Below are positions 17,022-24,854 of a stretch of DNA of 64,000 bases, in pieces. The notes beneath the pieces were generated by a model. It saw only the letters and a program-made list of their open reading frames with translations, searched no databases and had not been told where the DNA came from. The translations under genes were made by a program, and so were the position numbers. Where the stretch lies: contig NEWR02000009.1 of assembly GCA_002869885.2 (NCBI GenBank), forward strand, positions 473,707 through 537,706, read 5' to 3'. Numbering within the stretch: the first letter of the stretch is position 1; each line of letters starts with the position of its first letter. The stretch comes from Nitrospira sp. CG24C. GTDB taxonomy: Bacteria; Nitrospirota; Nitrospiria; Nitrospirales; Nitrospiraceae.

Positions 17022-18725
17022 TTACTTGGCCCTGGCAGGAACAGGACTGCCCTCCGGTACCTCATTCTTCGAGGCCGCAGGCCGAAGGGTTAAGATAACG
17101 GCGAAACTCACCACCGTGAAAAAGACGACGGTAATCCCCGTAATCCACCAAGCGGAATACGACAGCGTCGGCGTGAAAGACTCAGCGGAGAAGTCCGGCA
17201 CCAAACCGTAGGTGTGGAAGTACTTCCGCACCAGCGAGCGGACAGCGCCCATCAAACCCATCGTCCAGATTGAGGTGAAGGCCAGGAAGATCAGCACGAA
17301 CTGGGAGGTAAAATCGATCTTTCCCCAAACGATTATCCCCTGCCTGATGGCCCGGTTATACACGACATAGTTGAAAACCGTGATGACCACTAACGTGAAA
17401 ATCGCAGAAAGTTTGCCCGGCATCCCCGCCAGAAAGTTCCAAGCCTCCGGCAACTCCAACTCAGGCAGCATCTTGGCGCCAGTGGCCGCAAATCCGTGGG
17501 GGGTGAGCCAGATCGCATCGCCTACGAGCACCATCAAGAAGCCGATTTTCATGACCGTCCGTGCAGACACAGTCAACGGGATGAATCGACCGAACACAAA
17601 CGGGGCGAAGACCAGCGGAAGAAGGAACGCCAACGACATCGGGTCGGGAATCCAGTAGTAATTCATCACCACCATCATGACAAAGGGGAACGCCACCATC
17701 ACGATGGGAACCAGGATCGACATCCGGATCTTTTCGGCCCCTTCGATACGTTTCAGACTGAGCCAGACGTAATAGTTAATGGCCAGGAACATGAGTCCGA
17801 TCATCGCTCCCTGCATTTCGAAAAACATCGAGAGCTGGTCGGCCATCATGTACGGGCAGAACGAAAAATCGTAATCGCACATCTCGTACGCCAACAGTAA
17901 TCCGGTAAAGGGCTGGAACAGCGTCGCGCCCACGGCGATCAGATTACCGGCAAACCCCATCCAATCGTAAAAGGCCCGTTCTTCCTGGGTTTTCGCCCCC
18001 ATAAACATATAGGCGGCGATCAGACCCGTGATAAATCCTCCGAACGCCACGTTACCGTCGATCCGGTGGAGATTGAGCGGCATCCAAGTCTGGTTGGCGA
18101 TCTTGTCCCACAAGGTTGCGCCTGCGAGGGCATCTTGTGGCGAAACCCCATCAGCCTTCACCGGAGTATTCATGAACGATGTCGGGCCATTGATCACGAA
18201 CAGCGTGACCATGCCGATCAGAATCAAGAGCACGCCGAGGGCGATATGCCGCCCCTTCTTTTCACCCTTCCAGATGTCCCATGTGTAGGAATACATGTAC
18301 AGCACGACTGTCCCGCTGATGAACAACAACGGGTAGATCACTGTGAACACGAGATGGAACTGATTGATGAACCAGGCGGTAAACTGCGGATACGCCGCGA
18401 GCAGCACGAAAATAAACAGGCCCCCGGTGAGGGCGGTCATGCTGAAGAGGATGACCGTCACCTTGGTCACTTCTTTGGCCAACCGCTCGTACCGGAGATC
18501 TTGCTTCCGATACCCCAGCCATTCTGAGATCACGACAAAGATCGGGGCGCCGAGAATGAACGCCCCAAACAGCGTATGCAGCTGGGCGACGATCCAGACC
18601 GCGGTCCGATTCCCGGTATAGGGAAACTCTACCGGAGTCGTGCCGGATACTTGGGCGTAAGCCGTTCCCCCGAACAACAGCAGAAGCGCACAGGCCGCCA
18701 CAAGACCGCGCTGCCACGCTTTCAT
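17022..18725 (-). CDS. cytochrome bd-like oxidase, paralogue 1
   Basis: A protein of about 567 residues with a signal-like first helix (MKAWQRGLVAACALLLLFGG) and roughly 13 more. It aligns with the protein at 11259-13124 through WIVAQLHTLFGAFILG, PLNLHRIDGNVAFGG, YDWMGFAGNLI and WLTPHGFAAT. It differs by a Cys-containing insert, CDYDFSFCPYMM, that could carry an extra cofactor or disulfide. No GRQPW loop and no cydB are present. I chose the start at 18725 because GAGGGG and a signal peptide support it over 18758. Having both paralogues in one operon around the bc genes is the most notable feature of this locus. Confidence 0.8.
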   Translation of the reverse strand: MKAWQRGLVAACALLLLFGGTAYAQVSGTTPVEFPYTGNRTAVWIVAQLHTLFGAFILGAPIFVVISEWLGYRKQDLRYERLAKEVTKVTVILFSMTALTGGLFIFVLLAAYPQFTAWFINQFHLVFTVIYPLLFISGTVVLYMYSYTWDIWKGEKKGRHIALGVLLILIGMVTLFVINGPTSFMNTPVKADGVSPQDALAGATLWDKIANQTWMPLNLHRIDGNVAFGGFITGLIAAYMFMGAKTQEERAFYDWMGFAGNLIAVGATLFQPFTGLLLAYEMCDYDFSFCPYMMADQLSMFFEMQGAMIGLMFLAINYYVWLSLKRIEGAEKIRMSILVPIVMVAFPFVMMVVMNYYWIPDPMSLAFLLPLVFAPFVFGRFIPLTVSARTVMKIGFLMVLVGDAIWLTPHGFAATGAKMLPELELPEAWNFLAGMPGKLSAIFTLVVITVFNYVVYNRAIRQGIIVWGKIDFTSQFVLIFLAFTSIWTMGLMGAVRSLVRKYFHTYGLVPDFSAESFTPTLSYSAWWITGITVVFFTVVSFAVILTLRPAASKNEVPEGSPVPARAK

Positions 18726-18833
18726 AATATTTCGCCGCCCCTCTTCATGTGCCCGCATGACTCATGAGCAATTCTGCCGCAATCGCACAATCCACTGTTG
18801 TGCTTGCGCGTGAATACTGAGCGAGACAGGTGA

Positions 18834-18877
18834 AGAAGTTCTGAGTTCCAAAAACCTCGAACTTCGGACCTCGAACC
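18834..18877. repeat. CGAACTTC-word repeat (class B/C mixture)
   Basis: GAAGTTCTGAGTTCC is followed by CCTCGAACTTCGGACCTCG. The second half recurs almost exactly at 28112-28140. It lies in the 218-base gap between the cytochrome c lipoprotein gene and the first bd-like oxidase. Confidence 0.65.
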
Positions 18878-18943
18878 ATCATGCGCTCCACCAGTCCCGC
18901 TTTCCTCCAAGTCCCGCAAGTCTCGCGCGAATTTGAGATCCGT

Positions 18944-19498
18944 TTATTTGCCCGCCGGCTCCGGGGCAGCTGGAACAGCAGCTGGAGCTGCTGCCGGAGC
19001 AGCCGAGACGCCCGCCGTATCGACCCAGGTCTTCTTTTCGGCGTCCCATCCCTTGCCGGCCAGCGCGAAACTCCGCTCATACAGCACCAGCTTCCAAACA
19101 TCTTCGTCCGACAGCTTGCTCTTCCACCCCTTCATCTTCGTATTGGGAACCCCATCGGCAATCCGCCAAGCCCACACGGAATCGGAGTAGAGCTTCATCC
19201 GTTCGCCGACACGGAAATCACGGGCGCCCGCCTTGGCCGGCTTGCCGTCCTTCCCATGGCAACTGGCACAGTTCACATCGGGGTTCGTTTCGCCGGCGTA
19301 GAGCTTCCGCCCTTCTTCCAGTTTGACTGCATCGGTCCACCAACCGGCCGGCATATGTTTATCGGCCCACTCGGCAGGAGCCGGAGGCGGTGGAACGACC
19401 GGCCCTTCTCCTCCTTCTCCTCCACATGCCACCATAAACAACCCCATCCCCAACACCATCGCAAGCTGCAAAACTTTCATCTGCTTCATCACCTTCAC
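18944..19498 (-). CDS. monohaem cytochrome c lipoprotein
   Basis: A 184-residue exported protein with a lipobox (FMVACGG) and a short Gly/Pro linker, then one haem site CASCH near residue 80 and a probable Met ligand in NTKMKGWKSKL. The tail is an Ala/Pro-rich stretch. I placed the start at a GTG (19498) because AAGGAG lies five bases upstream; ATGs follow at codons 4 and 7. It is the second gene of the respiratory operon and precedes the first bd-like oxidase, so it may be that oxidase's electron partner. Confidence 0.83.
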   Translation of the reverse strand: MKVMKQMKVLQLAMVLGMGLFMVACGGEGGEGPVVPPPPAPAEWADKHMPAGWWTDAVKLEEGRKLYAGETNPDVNCASCHGKDGKPAKAGARDFRVGERMKLYSDSVWAWRIADGVPNTKMKGWKSKLSDEDVWKLVLYERSFALAGKGWDAEKKTWVDTAGVSAAPAAAPAAVPAAPEPAGK

Positions 19499-19733
19499 GC
19501 ACTCCTTATTTCACTGGTCACATCAACGGGTTTTACGCTCTCTCACCATCTCGGTTGTTTCACCTCAAGTCTTTATGAACACTGCGAACTCAGGCGAAAA
19601 AAAACGCTCTCACGGAAGCGATCATCTCCCCGTAAAAGCGTCGAGTCTAAGCGAATACTGTGAAGCCACACGCACTCCCTTGCCACTTCGATTCACCGAT
19701 CCAAAGAAGTACACATCAGCCCCACGAACCGCT

Positions 19734-20276
19734 TCATTCCTTCTTACGCTTGCCCTGCGACTTCCCTCGCTTTTGCTCCTGCTTTCTCCACGAACGAATC
19801 AGTTTGAACCCGATGAACCCACCGACTGCCGCCGCCACACCCCCGGCCCCTAGATATACCCACATCGGAGCACTGTTCCGATCCTGTATGCAGCCGGTTC
19901 CAAAATTGACCTGAATGATTCGCTCTGCTTCCAGATCCTTCGGGTCGAACGAGACTTTCTGTTGTTGCTGCTGGCCGTTCGCTTCGATCAGCAGCGGATC
20001 GCCAAGATTATCGTTATGAAGATGAAAGGCCGCCTTGTAATATCCGCTTGCATCAGTTTTGATGATTTGCCCGTAGGAGATCTTTGTGTCCTTGACGAGC
20101 ACGTCTACATCCGCGCTGCTTTTCCCATCCGCTCCGCAGACAAACCCCTCCACCGTAAACCGGTGGTCGGCTTCATGCGTCGCACCCACGACCGAGGGGA
20201 GACCACCCACCATGGCAATGGCGAGAACCCATTCCCGCCACCGTGACCGACTCTGTGTGATCTGTCTGCGCCTCAC
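19734..20276 (-). CDS. exported transthyretin-like domain protein with C-terminal anchor
   Basis: A 180-residue protein. A signal peptide is followed by a beta-rich domain of the carboxypeptidase-regulatory / transthyretin-like type (VEGFVCGADGKSSADVDVLV...DASGYYKAAFHLH). One membrane helix (WVYLGAGGVAAAVGGFIGF) and a strongly basic tail (RKQEQKRGKSQGKRKKE) end it. The two Cys residues in the exported part could form a disulfide. The start is a GTG with GGGAG upstream. It is the first gene of the respiratory operon and carries no cofactor motif, so an assembly or scaffold function is a guess from position. Confidence 0.65.
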   Translation of the reverse strand: MRRRQITQSRSRWREWVLAIAMVGGLPSVVGATHEADHRFTVEGFVCGADGKSSADVDVLVKDTKISYGQIIKTDASGYYKAAFHLHNDNLGDPLLIEANGQQQQQKVSFDPKDLEAERIIQVNFGTGCIQDRNSAPMWVYLGAGGVAAAVGGFIGFKLIRSWRKQEQKRGKSQGKRKKE

Positions 20277-20378
20277 ATGCTCCCGACTGACAGCTCTTTC
20301 CGTCGCCGAGCGCCGGCGTCCGCCTCACACAACGGAACCTAATGGTCACCAATGGTGATAGTCAATTTTAGGCTGCAA

Positions 20379-20407
20379 TTTTTAACATAGCCCCTACCCC
20401 TTGTCAA
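20379..20407 (-). promoter_or_regulatory. possible sigma70 promoter of the respiratory operon
   Basis: On the minus strand TTGACA (20402-20407) is followed after 17 bases by TAAAAA (20379-20384). It lies about 100 bases before the GTG at 20276. The -10 is imperfect; the -35 is perfect. Confidence 0.4.
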
Positions 20408-20528
20408 CGAACCTCGGCCTGGCCGGATGGAGAGATAGGCCCATTTTCAAGCACTTGGCTAGGGCCGTTCTCGATGCGCCTGCGTTGGGGGAAATGAGAA
20501 AAAGTGTTGCGCTCGGCAGGTGGAAAAC

Positions 20529-20924
20529 TTACAAAATTCCTCGTGTTTTTGCCTCGGCTGCGACACGGTCTACTTCAGCTCGCCGCTCCGAATCTTTCTT
20601 GGCGATCCAGGTCTCCCAGGACTTCCCCGTGGCCGTGTCCTCACCGGTAAAGGCAATTGCAGCAATGTGGTCGTAGCGAATACGCCGCGCGGCAGAACTA
20701 TCGGAAGGGAACACCTCAAGGTAGGAATCGGACCCGCTGACCTGACGATTGAAGAGATACCCGCTGAGGGATTCGCCGGATTTCAACGACACCGTCACAT
20801 CGCCGCGATAATCGAACGCCTGCTCCACCGCTTCGGCAAGCTCAGCGAACGAAGCCGGCTGAAAGACACGGCCTTCGAGCGATCCGGGCACTCCGGCAGC
20901 ACTATGGTTCTTGGTATCGGTCAT
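20529..20924 (-). CDS. uncharacterised soluble protein next to hpnH
   Basis: A 131-residue protein without signal peptide or membrane helix. The middle part (DYRGDVTVSLKSGESLSGYLFN, shortened here to its features) reads like a small Sm/LSm-like or beta-barrel fold, followed by RRIRYDHIAAIAFTGED and a charged helical C-terminus with WETW. I do not recognise the family. It is downstream of hpnH on the same strand, with 105 bases between that include repeated GGGGTAA words. A link to hopanoid synthesis is suggested only by that position. Confidence 0.55.
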   Translation of the reverse strand: MTDTKNHSAAGVPGSLEGRVFQPASFAELAEAVEQAFDYRGDVTVSLKSGESLSGYLFNRQVSGSDSYLEVFPSDSSAARRIRYDHIAAIAFTGEDTATGKSWETWIAKKDSERRAEVDRVAAEAKTRGIL

Positions 20925-20936
20925 CGGGGAACCGTG

Positions 20937-20965
20937 AGGGGTAAGGGGTAAGGGGTAAGGGGTAA
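20937..20965. repeat. GGGGTAA tandem 7-bp repeat (class D)
   Basis: Four consecutive copies of a 7-bp word (TTACCCC on the other strand) lie just upstream of the 131-residue protein gene. Related words occur at 24814-24853 and 49741-49773. Confidence 0.85.
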
Positions 20966-21029
20966 ATCGGACGACAAGAAGACCGTCTGGAAGCTCCTAT
21001 GAACGACCGACGATGCGTCACGTTATTTA

Positions 21030-22046
21030 TCATCGAGAGGTCGGGAGCATCGTCAACTTGACGGTTCGGCCAAACCCGGACAGGGTGCCGAACGTATCCT
21101 CGACTGCAGACGGTTCATAGCCGCAATGCACCATGCAATCGGCGCACTTTTCATTACGCCCGGTTCCATAGTGATCCCACTCCGTGCTGTCCATCAGTTC
21201 ACGGAACGTCTTCGCATAGCCTTCTTGGAGTAAATAGCAGGGCTTCTGCCACCCGAACACGTTATAGGTCGGGTTCCCCCAAGGCGTACATTCATACTCC
21301 CGCCGCCCCATCAAGAAATCTAAGAACAGCGGCGACTGATTGAACTGCCACCTCTTCTTTGGATTCCCCAAAATACGGGAAAACAATTCCCTGGTGCGTT
21401 CTCGCTTCAGGAAATGCTGCTGGTCAGGGGCTTTCTGATAGCTGTACCCAGGTGAAATCATCATGCCTTCGACGCCGAGATCCATCATCGCATCGAAAAA
21501 CTTCCGCACACGCTCAGGATTGGCATCGTCGAAGAGGGTCGTATTGGTCGTGACCCTGTGCCCCCGCTTCAGCGCTGCCTTGATCGCCTTCACCGCCACG
21601 TCATAGACACCGTCGCGACAGACCGCCAGATCGTGTTCGTCTTTCAGGCCGTCCATATGGACGCTGAAGGTAAGAAACTTGGAGGGCTGATACTCGTCGA
21701 GCTTTCGCTCCATCAAGATCGCATTGGTGCAGAGATAGATATACCGCTCCTGGGCCACCAACCCACGGACAATCGCCGGCATCTCGGGATGGATCATCGG
21801 TTCGCCACCGGGAATACTGACGATCGGGGCGCCGCACTCCACCGCCGCGGCCAAGCATTGTTCGACCGTGAGCCGCTTATCCAACACATGATCCGGGTAT
21901 TGAATCTTTCCGCAGCCGGCACAGGCCAAGTTGCATCGGAATAGAGGCTCCAACATCAGCACGAGCGGATACCGCTTCACCCCGCTCAGTTTCTGGGTGA
22001 GCACGTACTTCGTGACAGTAGCCATCTGGGAAATCGGAACGGCCAT
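21030..22046 (-). CDS. hpnH: hopanoid radical SAM protein HpnH (adenosyl hopane synthase)
   Basis: A 338-residue radical SAM enzyme that joins the 5'-deoxyadenosyl group to the hopene side chain, the first step of extended bacteriohopanepolyols. The cluster motif is CNLACAGC, followed by the SAM-binding SIPGGEPMIHPE. A C-terminal Cys cluster (EKCADCMVHCGYE) is typical of the subfamily. The ATG at 22046 was chosen because GGAGAGAGG lies right before it. Its partners shc and hpnG are 10-13 kb away in this window. It is transcribed toward the 131-residue unknown gene. Confidence 0.92.
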   Translation of the reverse strand: MAVPISQMATVTKYVLTQKLSGVKRYPLVLMLEPLFRCNLACAGCGKIQYPDHVLDKRLTVEQCLAAAVECGAPIVSIPGGEPMIHPEMPAIVRGLVAQERYIYLCTNAILMERKLDEYQPSKFLTFSVHMDGLKDEHDLAVCRDGVYDVAVKAIKAALKRGHRVTTNTTLFDDANPERVRKFFDAMMDLGVEGMMISPGYSYQKAPDQQHFLKRERTRELFSRILGNPKKRWQFNQSPLFLDFLMGRREYECTPWGNPTYNVFGWQKPCYLLQEGYAKTFRELMDSTEWDHYGTGRNEKCADCMVHCGYEPSAVEDTFGTLSGFGRTVKLTMLPTSR

Positions 22047-22171
22047 TCCTCTCTCCTTCTTTTCAATCTGTATTGGTAACGGCAGTAGTCCGGCCACCGA
22101 ACTAGCAGGTTGTAATCGCTGGGAATTCTAGCACCCACTCTCACCGCCAGTCAATTTTCTTTCCACCTTCA

Positions 22172-22375
22172 TAAGCGTCCCCGCACTCATGATGGTTCGT
22201 CGCCCCCGCCGCGCGACAAGCACGAGGAGCGAGACGGGCGCGCGGAGCCGCGAAGAAAGGAGGCATACTTGAAACAGTATGTTGACTGACTGAGCGGCGA
22301 GCCCGCCCGCCATCAGGCTCGTCGCAGCGGCGTATCGGCGGTTGCGGTAGAAGTCTTCGTGAATAATGCGGGCTA
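22172..22375. repeat. 204-bp TIR element, copy 1 (family shared with 54604-54785)
   Basis: It aligns along its length, in reverse orientation, with the element at 54604-54785. Shared parts include the ends (CTTCRTGAATARTGCGGGCTA at 22355-22375), the GGTTCGTCG and GAGACGGG segments, and a central hairpin CATACT...AGTATG (22264-22281). It fills most of the 500-base gap upstream of hpnH. The rest of 22047-22549 holds a short GAACTTCGAACTTC repeat and no gene. Confidence 0.75.
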
Positions 22376-22549
22376 AAACCCTGAACTTCGAACTTCTGAT
22401 CGCTCCTTTTGTGCACGTCTTGCTTGCGCGCAAAAGGTGGGATCGTTGCTTGACTTTGCGCTCCCCTGCCAGCCATCAATGAAGTTAACGGAAATGACGT
22501 GCGGCGATTGGCAAAACACTCGATTGAGATTCTCTATGAGTGAACGGGC

Positions 22550-23377
22550 ATGACGCTTCTGAGGGAATGGTGGAGGTGGTTTAAGCGACAAAGTCGCCTC
22601 AACAAGGTTGTCATCGTTAGTTTTTTAGTCGCGTTGGTCATGTTCCTCGTTCCGTTGGTCGTGTCCTGGCTCAAGCCAACCCCCATCCATGTCGGCGTTG
22701 CCTTCTACACCTATGAACGCGCCTTCCAACTGGAGGGGAATGCCAAGACCTATTTTTATGAAAATCGGAACCTGGTGTCCGATTGCAGTCTCCGGCGAGT
22801 CGAACAAGCCTTGCCAAAGGGACGCGCCAAGACGCCTGATCCGCAGTCCTGGGTCGTGAGCAAATTCCTCCTGGAAAATATGACGGACCAGAGCATCACA
22901 AAATTCCGCATGAGCTTCAAGTCTCCTCTCGTACGTCCCACCACCACACTATTTACGACACCGAACGTGGAGGCCACGGGAGCATGGGAAGCGACGGCGC
23001 CCGATGCCCCTCACTTGTATGTGGTCTCTATTACGTCACTCCCCCCGATGGCCTCAGCGGTGCTCAGCCTGAAGACTCCCATCGACGAGGCAGTGCGTCA
23101 GTTTGTCTATGTAGAGCATGGCCGAGTGACAGTCCAGGTCCCTTTCCTGTCAGCGGACCAGTTCGAGACCTTTCCACTCAAAATCTCTCGCCTCAACTCC
23201 ATGCAGATTTTAAACCGAGAAAGCGTCCTGCGAACCGGCGATGAAACCTTTGCGAACGAAAAGATCGAGGTGACGATGCTCCGCTCCGACGAGCCGGATC
23301 TGAAGGAAGAAGCGGCATCGTATCAGCTTCTCCCCAAGGCAAAGCAATGCCCTGAGGGGACGGCAGGCGACTGGTAG
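22550..23377 (+). CDS. uncharacterised membrane-anchored protein
   Basis: A 275-residue protein with one N-terminal helix (residues about 20-40, VIVSFLVALVMFLVPLVVSW) and a large, probably periplasmic, beta-rich domain. I see no catalytic motif or named domain. Two Cys (in LVSDCSLRR and AKQCPEG) could pair after export. It is an isolated plus-strand gene between the repeat element upstream of hpnH and tRNA-Cys. The composition is ordinary for the window, so I see no sign of recent transfer. Confidence 0.6.
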   Translation: MTLLREWWRWFKRQSRLNKVVIVSFLVALVMFLVPLVVSWLKPTPIHVGVAFYTYERAFQLEGNAKTYFYENRNLVSDCSLRRVEQALPKGRAKTPDPQSWVVSKFLLENMTDQSITKFRMSFKSPLVRPTTTLFTTPNVEATGAWEATAPDAPHLYVVSITSLPPMASAVLSLKTPIDEAVRQFVYVEHGRVTVQVPFLSADQFETFPLKISRLNSMQILNRESVLRTGDETFANEKIEVTMLRSDEPDLKEEAASYQLLPKAKQCPEGTAGDW

Positions 23378-23387
23378 GGTAACGGGA

Positions 23388-23480
23388 TGGTTGATCTGGT
23401 TTGTTTTGTTTGTCTGGTTGATTTGGTTCATCTGGTTAGTTTCGTTCAAACCAAACAAACGAAACAGACCAAACAAACCA
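23388..23480. repeat. 9-bp-period inverted-arm element (class A, copy 5)
   Basis: Left arm TGGTTGATC-type words, centre CTGGTTAGTTTCGTTCAAAC, right arm AACCAAACA-type words. It starts ten bases after the stop of the 275-residue gene and ends about 16 bases before tRNA-Cys. Confidence 0.88.
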
Positions 23481-23495
23481 CGCACACTTGCGGTG

Positions 23496-23571
23496 TGGAG
23501 GCGCCGAGCGGGGTCGAACCGCTGCATCGCAGTTTTGCAGACTGCTCCCTTAACCACTTGGGTACGGCGCC
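23496..23571 (-). tRNA. tRNA-Cys (anticodon GCA)
   Basis: The minus strand folds as a cloverleaf with acceptor pair GGCGCCG/CGGCGCC, anticodon stem GCAGT/ACTGC around CTGCAAA, and T-loop GGTTCGACCCC. The anticodon GCA and the U73 discriminator both fit cysteine. CCA is encoded at 23496-23498. Confidence 0.95.
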
Positions 23572-23621
23572 CTAGGTACGCATTATAGTCTGGGCATGTG
23601 GCGAGAGGCTAGAGGTGAGAT

Positions 23622-24806
23622 CTATCGCTTACTAGAGAGGACAGGAATTTCTTTTCCGAGTGTCGAAGGCCGATCGGATTCAGGCGCGAGAGATTCCCAT
23701 CCTTCGTTCGAAGGAGCTACAACCTCTCCATTTCCTTCGGCGTCTTTTTCCTTGGCCATCAGCTCGACCTCGTAAATCAAGGTATCCATCAACTCTTCGA
23801 TCGGCACCTTGCGGACGAGCTTGCCCTTCTTGAATAGGATGCCTTTGCCTTCGCCGCCGGCGATCCCGATGTCCGCTTCCTTGCCTTCGCCGATCCCGTT
23901 CACGACACAGCCGAGGACCGACACATTGAGCGGAGTCTTGATATGGCCCAGCTTCTTTTCCAGTTCGTTGGCCAGCTTCACCACGTCGATCTCCACGCGC
24001 CCACACGTAGGACAGGCGATGACATTGATCCCCCGATGGCGCAGCTCGAGCGACTTCAGAATCTCGAACCCTACCTTCACTTCTTCGACCGGATCGGCAG
24101 CAAGCGACACACGCAAGGTGTCACCAATCCCCTGCGAGAGCAAGTATCCGAGCCCCATGGTGGACTTAACCGCCCCGGTCATGGCTGTCCCCGCCTCGGT
24201 AATCCCGATATGCACTGGGTAGTCGGACTGGTGCGCAAACAACCAATAGGCATCGATCGCATGGTGCACATCCGAAGCCTTCAGCGACACCTTCATGTTC
24301 GTGAATCCCACGTCTTCTAACGCGTGGACGGCATTGAGCGCCGACTCGGCCAAGGCTTCCGGAGAGGGCCAGCCGTACTTGTCCAACAGATCCCGTTCCA
24401 GCGAGCCGCCATTGACACCGACGCGGATCGGAATGCCGTGGTCATTCACGGCCTTGATGACTTCTTCGACTTTCCACCAGGCCCCGATATTGCCCGGATT
24501 GATCCGGACACAGTCCACAATCTTAGCGGATTTCAATGCCAGCCGATGGTCGAAATGAATGTCCGCGATCAGTGGGACGGTCATCGCTGCTTTGATCTTG
24601 GGCAGCGCCGCCGCCGCCTCGTCGTCCGGCACAGCCACGCGGATCACTTCGCACCCTGCGGCCTCCAACTGGTGGATTTGCTCGATCGTCGCCACCGTAT
24701 CACGCGTGTCGGTCGAACACATCGACTGCACGGACACGGGGGCGCCTCCGCCAATCTTGAGCTTGCCGACTGTAATCTGTCTGGTTTTTCGTCGCGTAAT
24801 GTGCAT
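23622..24806 (-). CDS. ispG: 4-hydroxy-3-methylbut-2-enyl diphosphate synthase IspG
   Basis: A 394-residue [4Fe-4S] enzyme of the MEP pathway that reduces methylerythritol cyclodiphosphate to HMBPP. The N-terminal TIM barrel is clear (VPLIADIHFDHRLALKSA, VRINPGNIG). The iron-sulfur Cys lie in IACPTCGRVEID and VLGCVVNGIGE. The last 45 residues form a non-conserved acidic extension. It lies just downstream of dxs on the same strand, separated by an 8-bp tandem repeat, so the two MEP enzymes are probably co-transcribed. Confidence 0.95.
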   Translation of the reverse strand: MHITRRKTRQITVGKLKIGGGAPVSVQSMCSTDTRDTVATIEQIHQLEAAGCEVIRVAVPDDEAAAALPKIKAAMTVPLIADIHFDHRLALKSAKIVDCVRINPGNIGAWWKVEEVIKAVNDHGIPIRVGVNGGSLERDLLDKYGWPSPEALAESALNAVHALEDVGFTNMKVSLKASDVHHAIDAYWLFAHQSDYPVHIGITEAGTAMTGAVKSTMGLGYLLSQGIGDTLRVSLAADPVEEVKVGFEILKSLELRHRGINVIACPTCGRVEIDVVKLANELEKKLGHIKTPLNVSVLGCVVNGIGEGKEADIGIAGGEGKGILFKKGKLVRKVPIEELMDTLIYEVELMAKEKDAEGNGEVVAPSNEGWESLAPESDRPSTLGKEIPVLSSKR

Positions 24807-24813
24807 CGATTAC

Positions 24814-24853
24814 ACTTACCCCTTTACCCCTTTACCCCTTTACCCCTTTACAC
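24814..24853. repeat. TTTACCCC tandem 8-bp repeat (class D)
   Basis: Four near-perfect 8-bp units fill the whole gap between dxs and ispG. A repeat number that varies between strains could alter coupling of the two genes. Confidence 0.9.
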
Positions 24854-24854
24854 A

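Noticed and set aside
11259-18725. Canonical cytochrome bd oxidase operon
   Set aside because: No cydB or cydX and no GRQPW quinol loop in either paralogue.
24814-24853. CRISPR array
   Set aside because: Units are 8 bp without spacers and no cas genes occur in the window.
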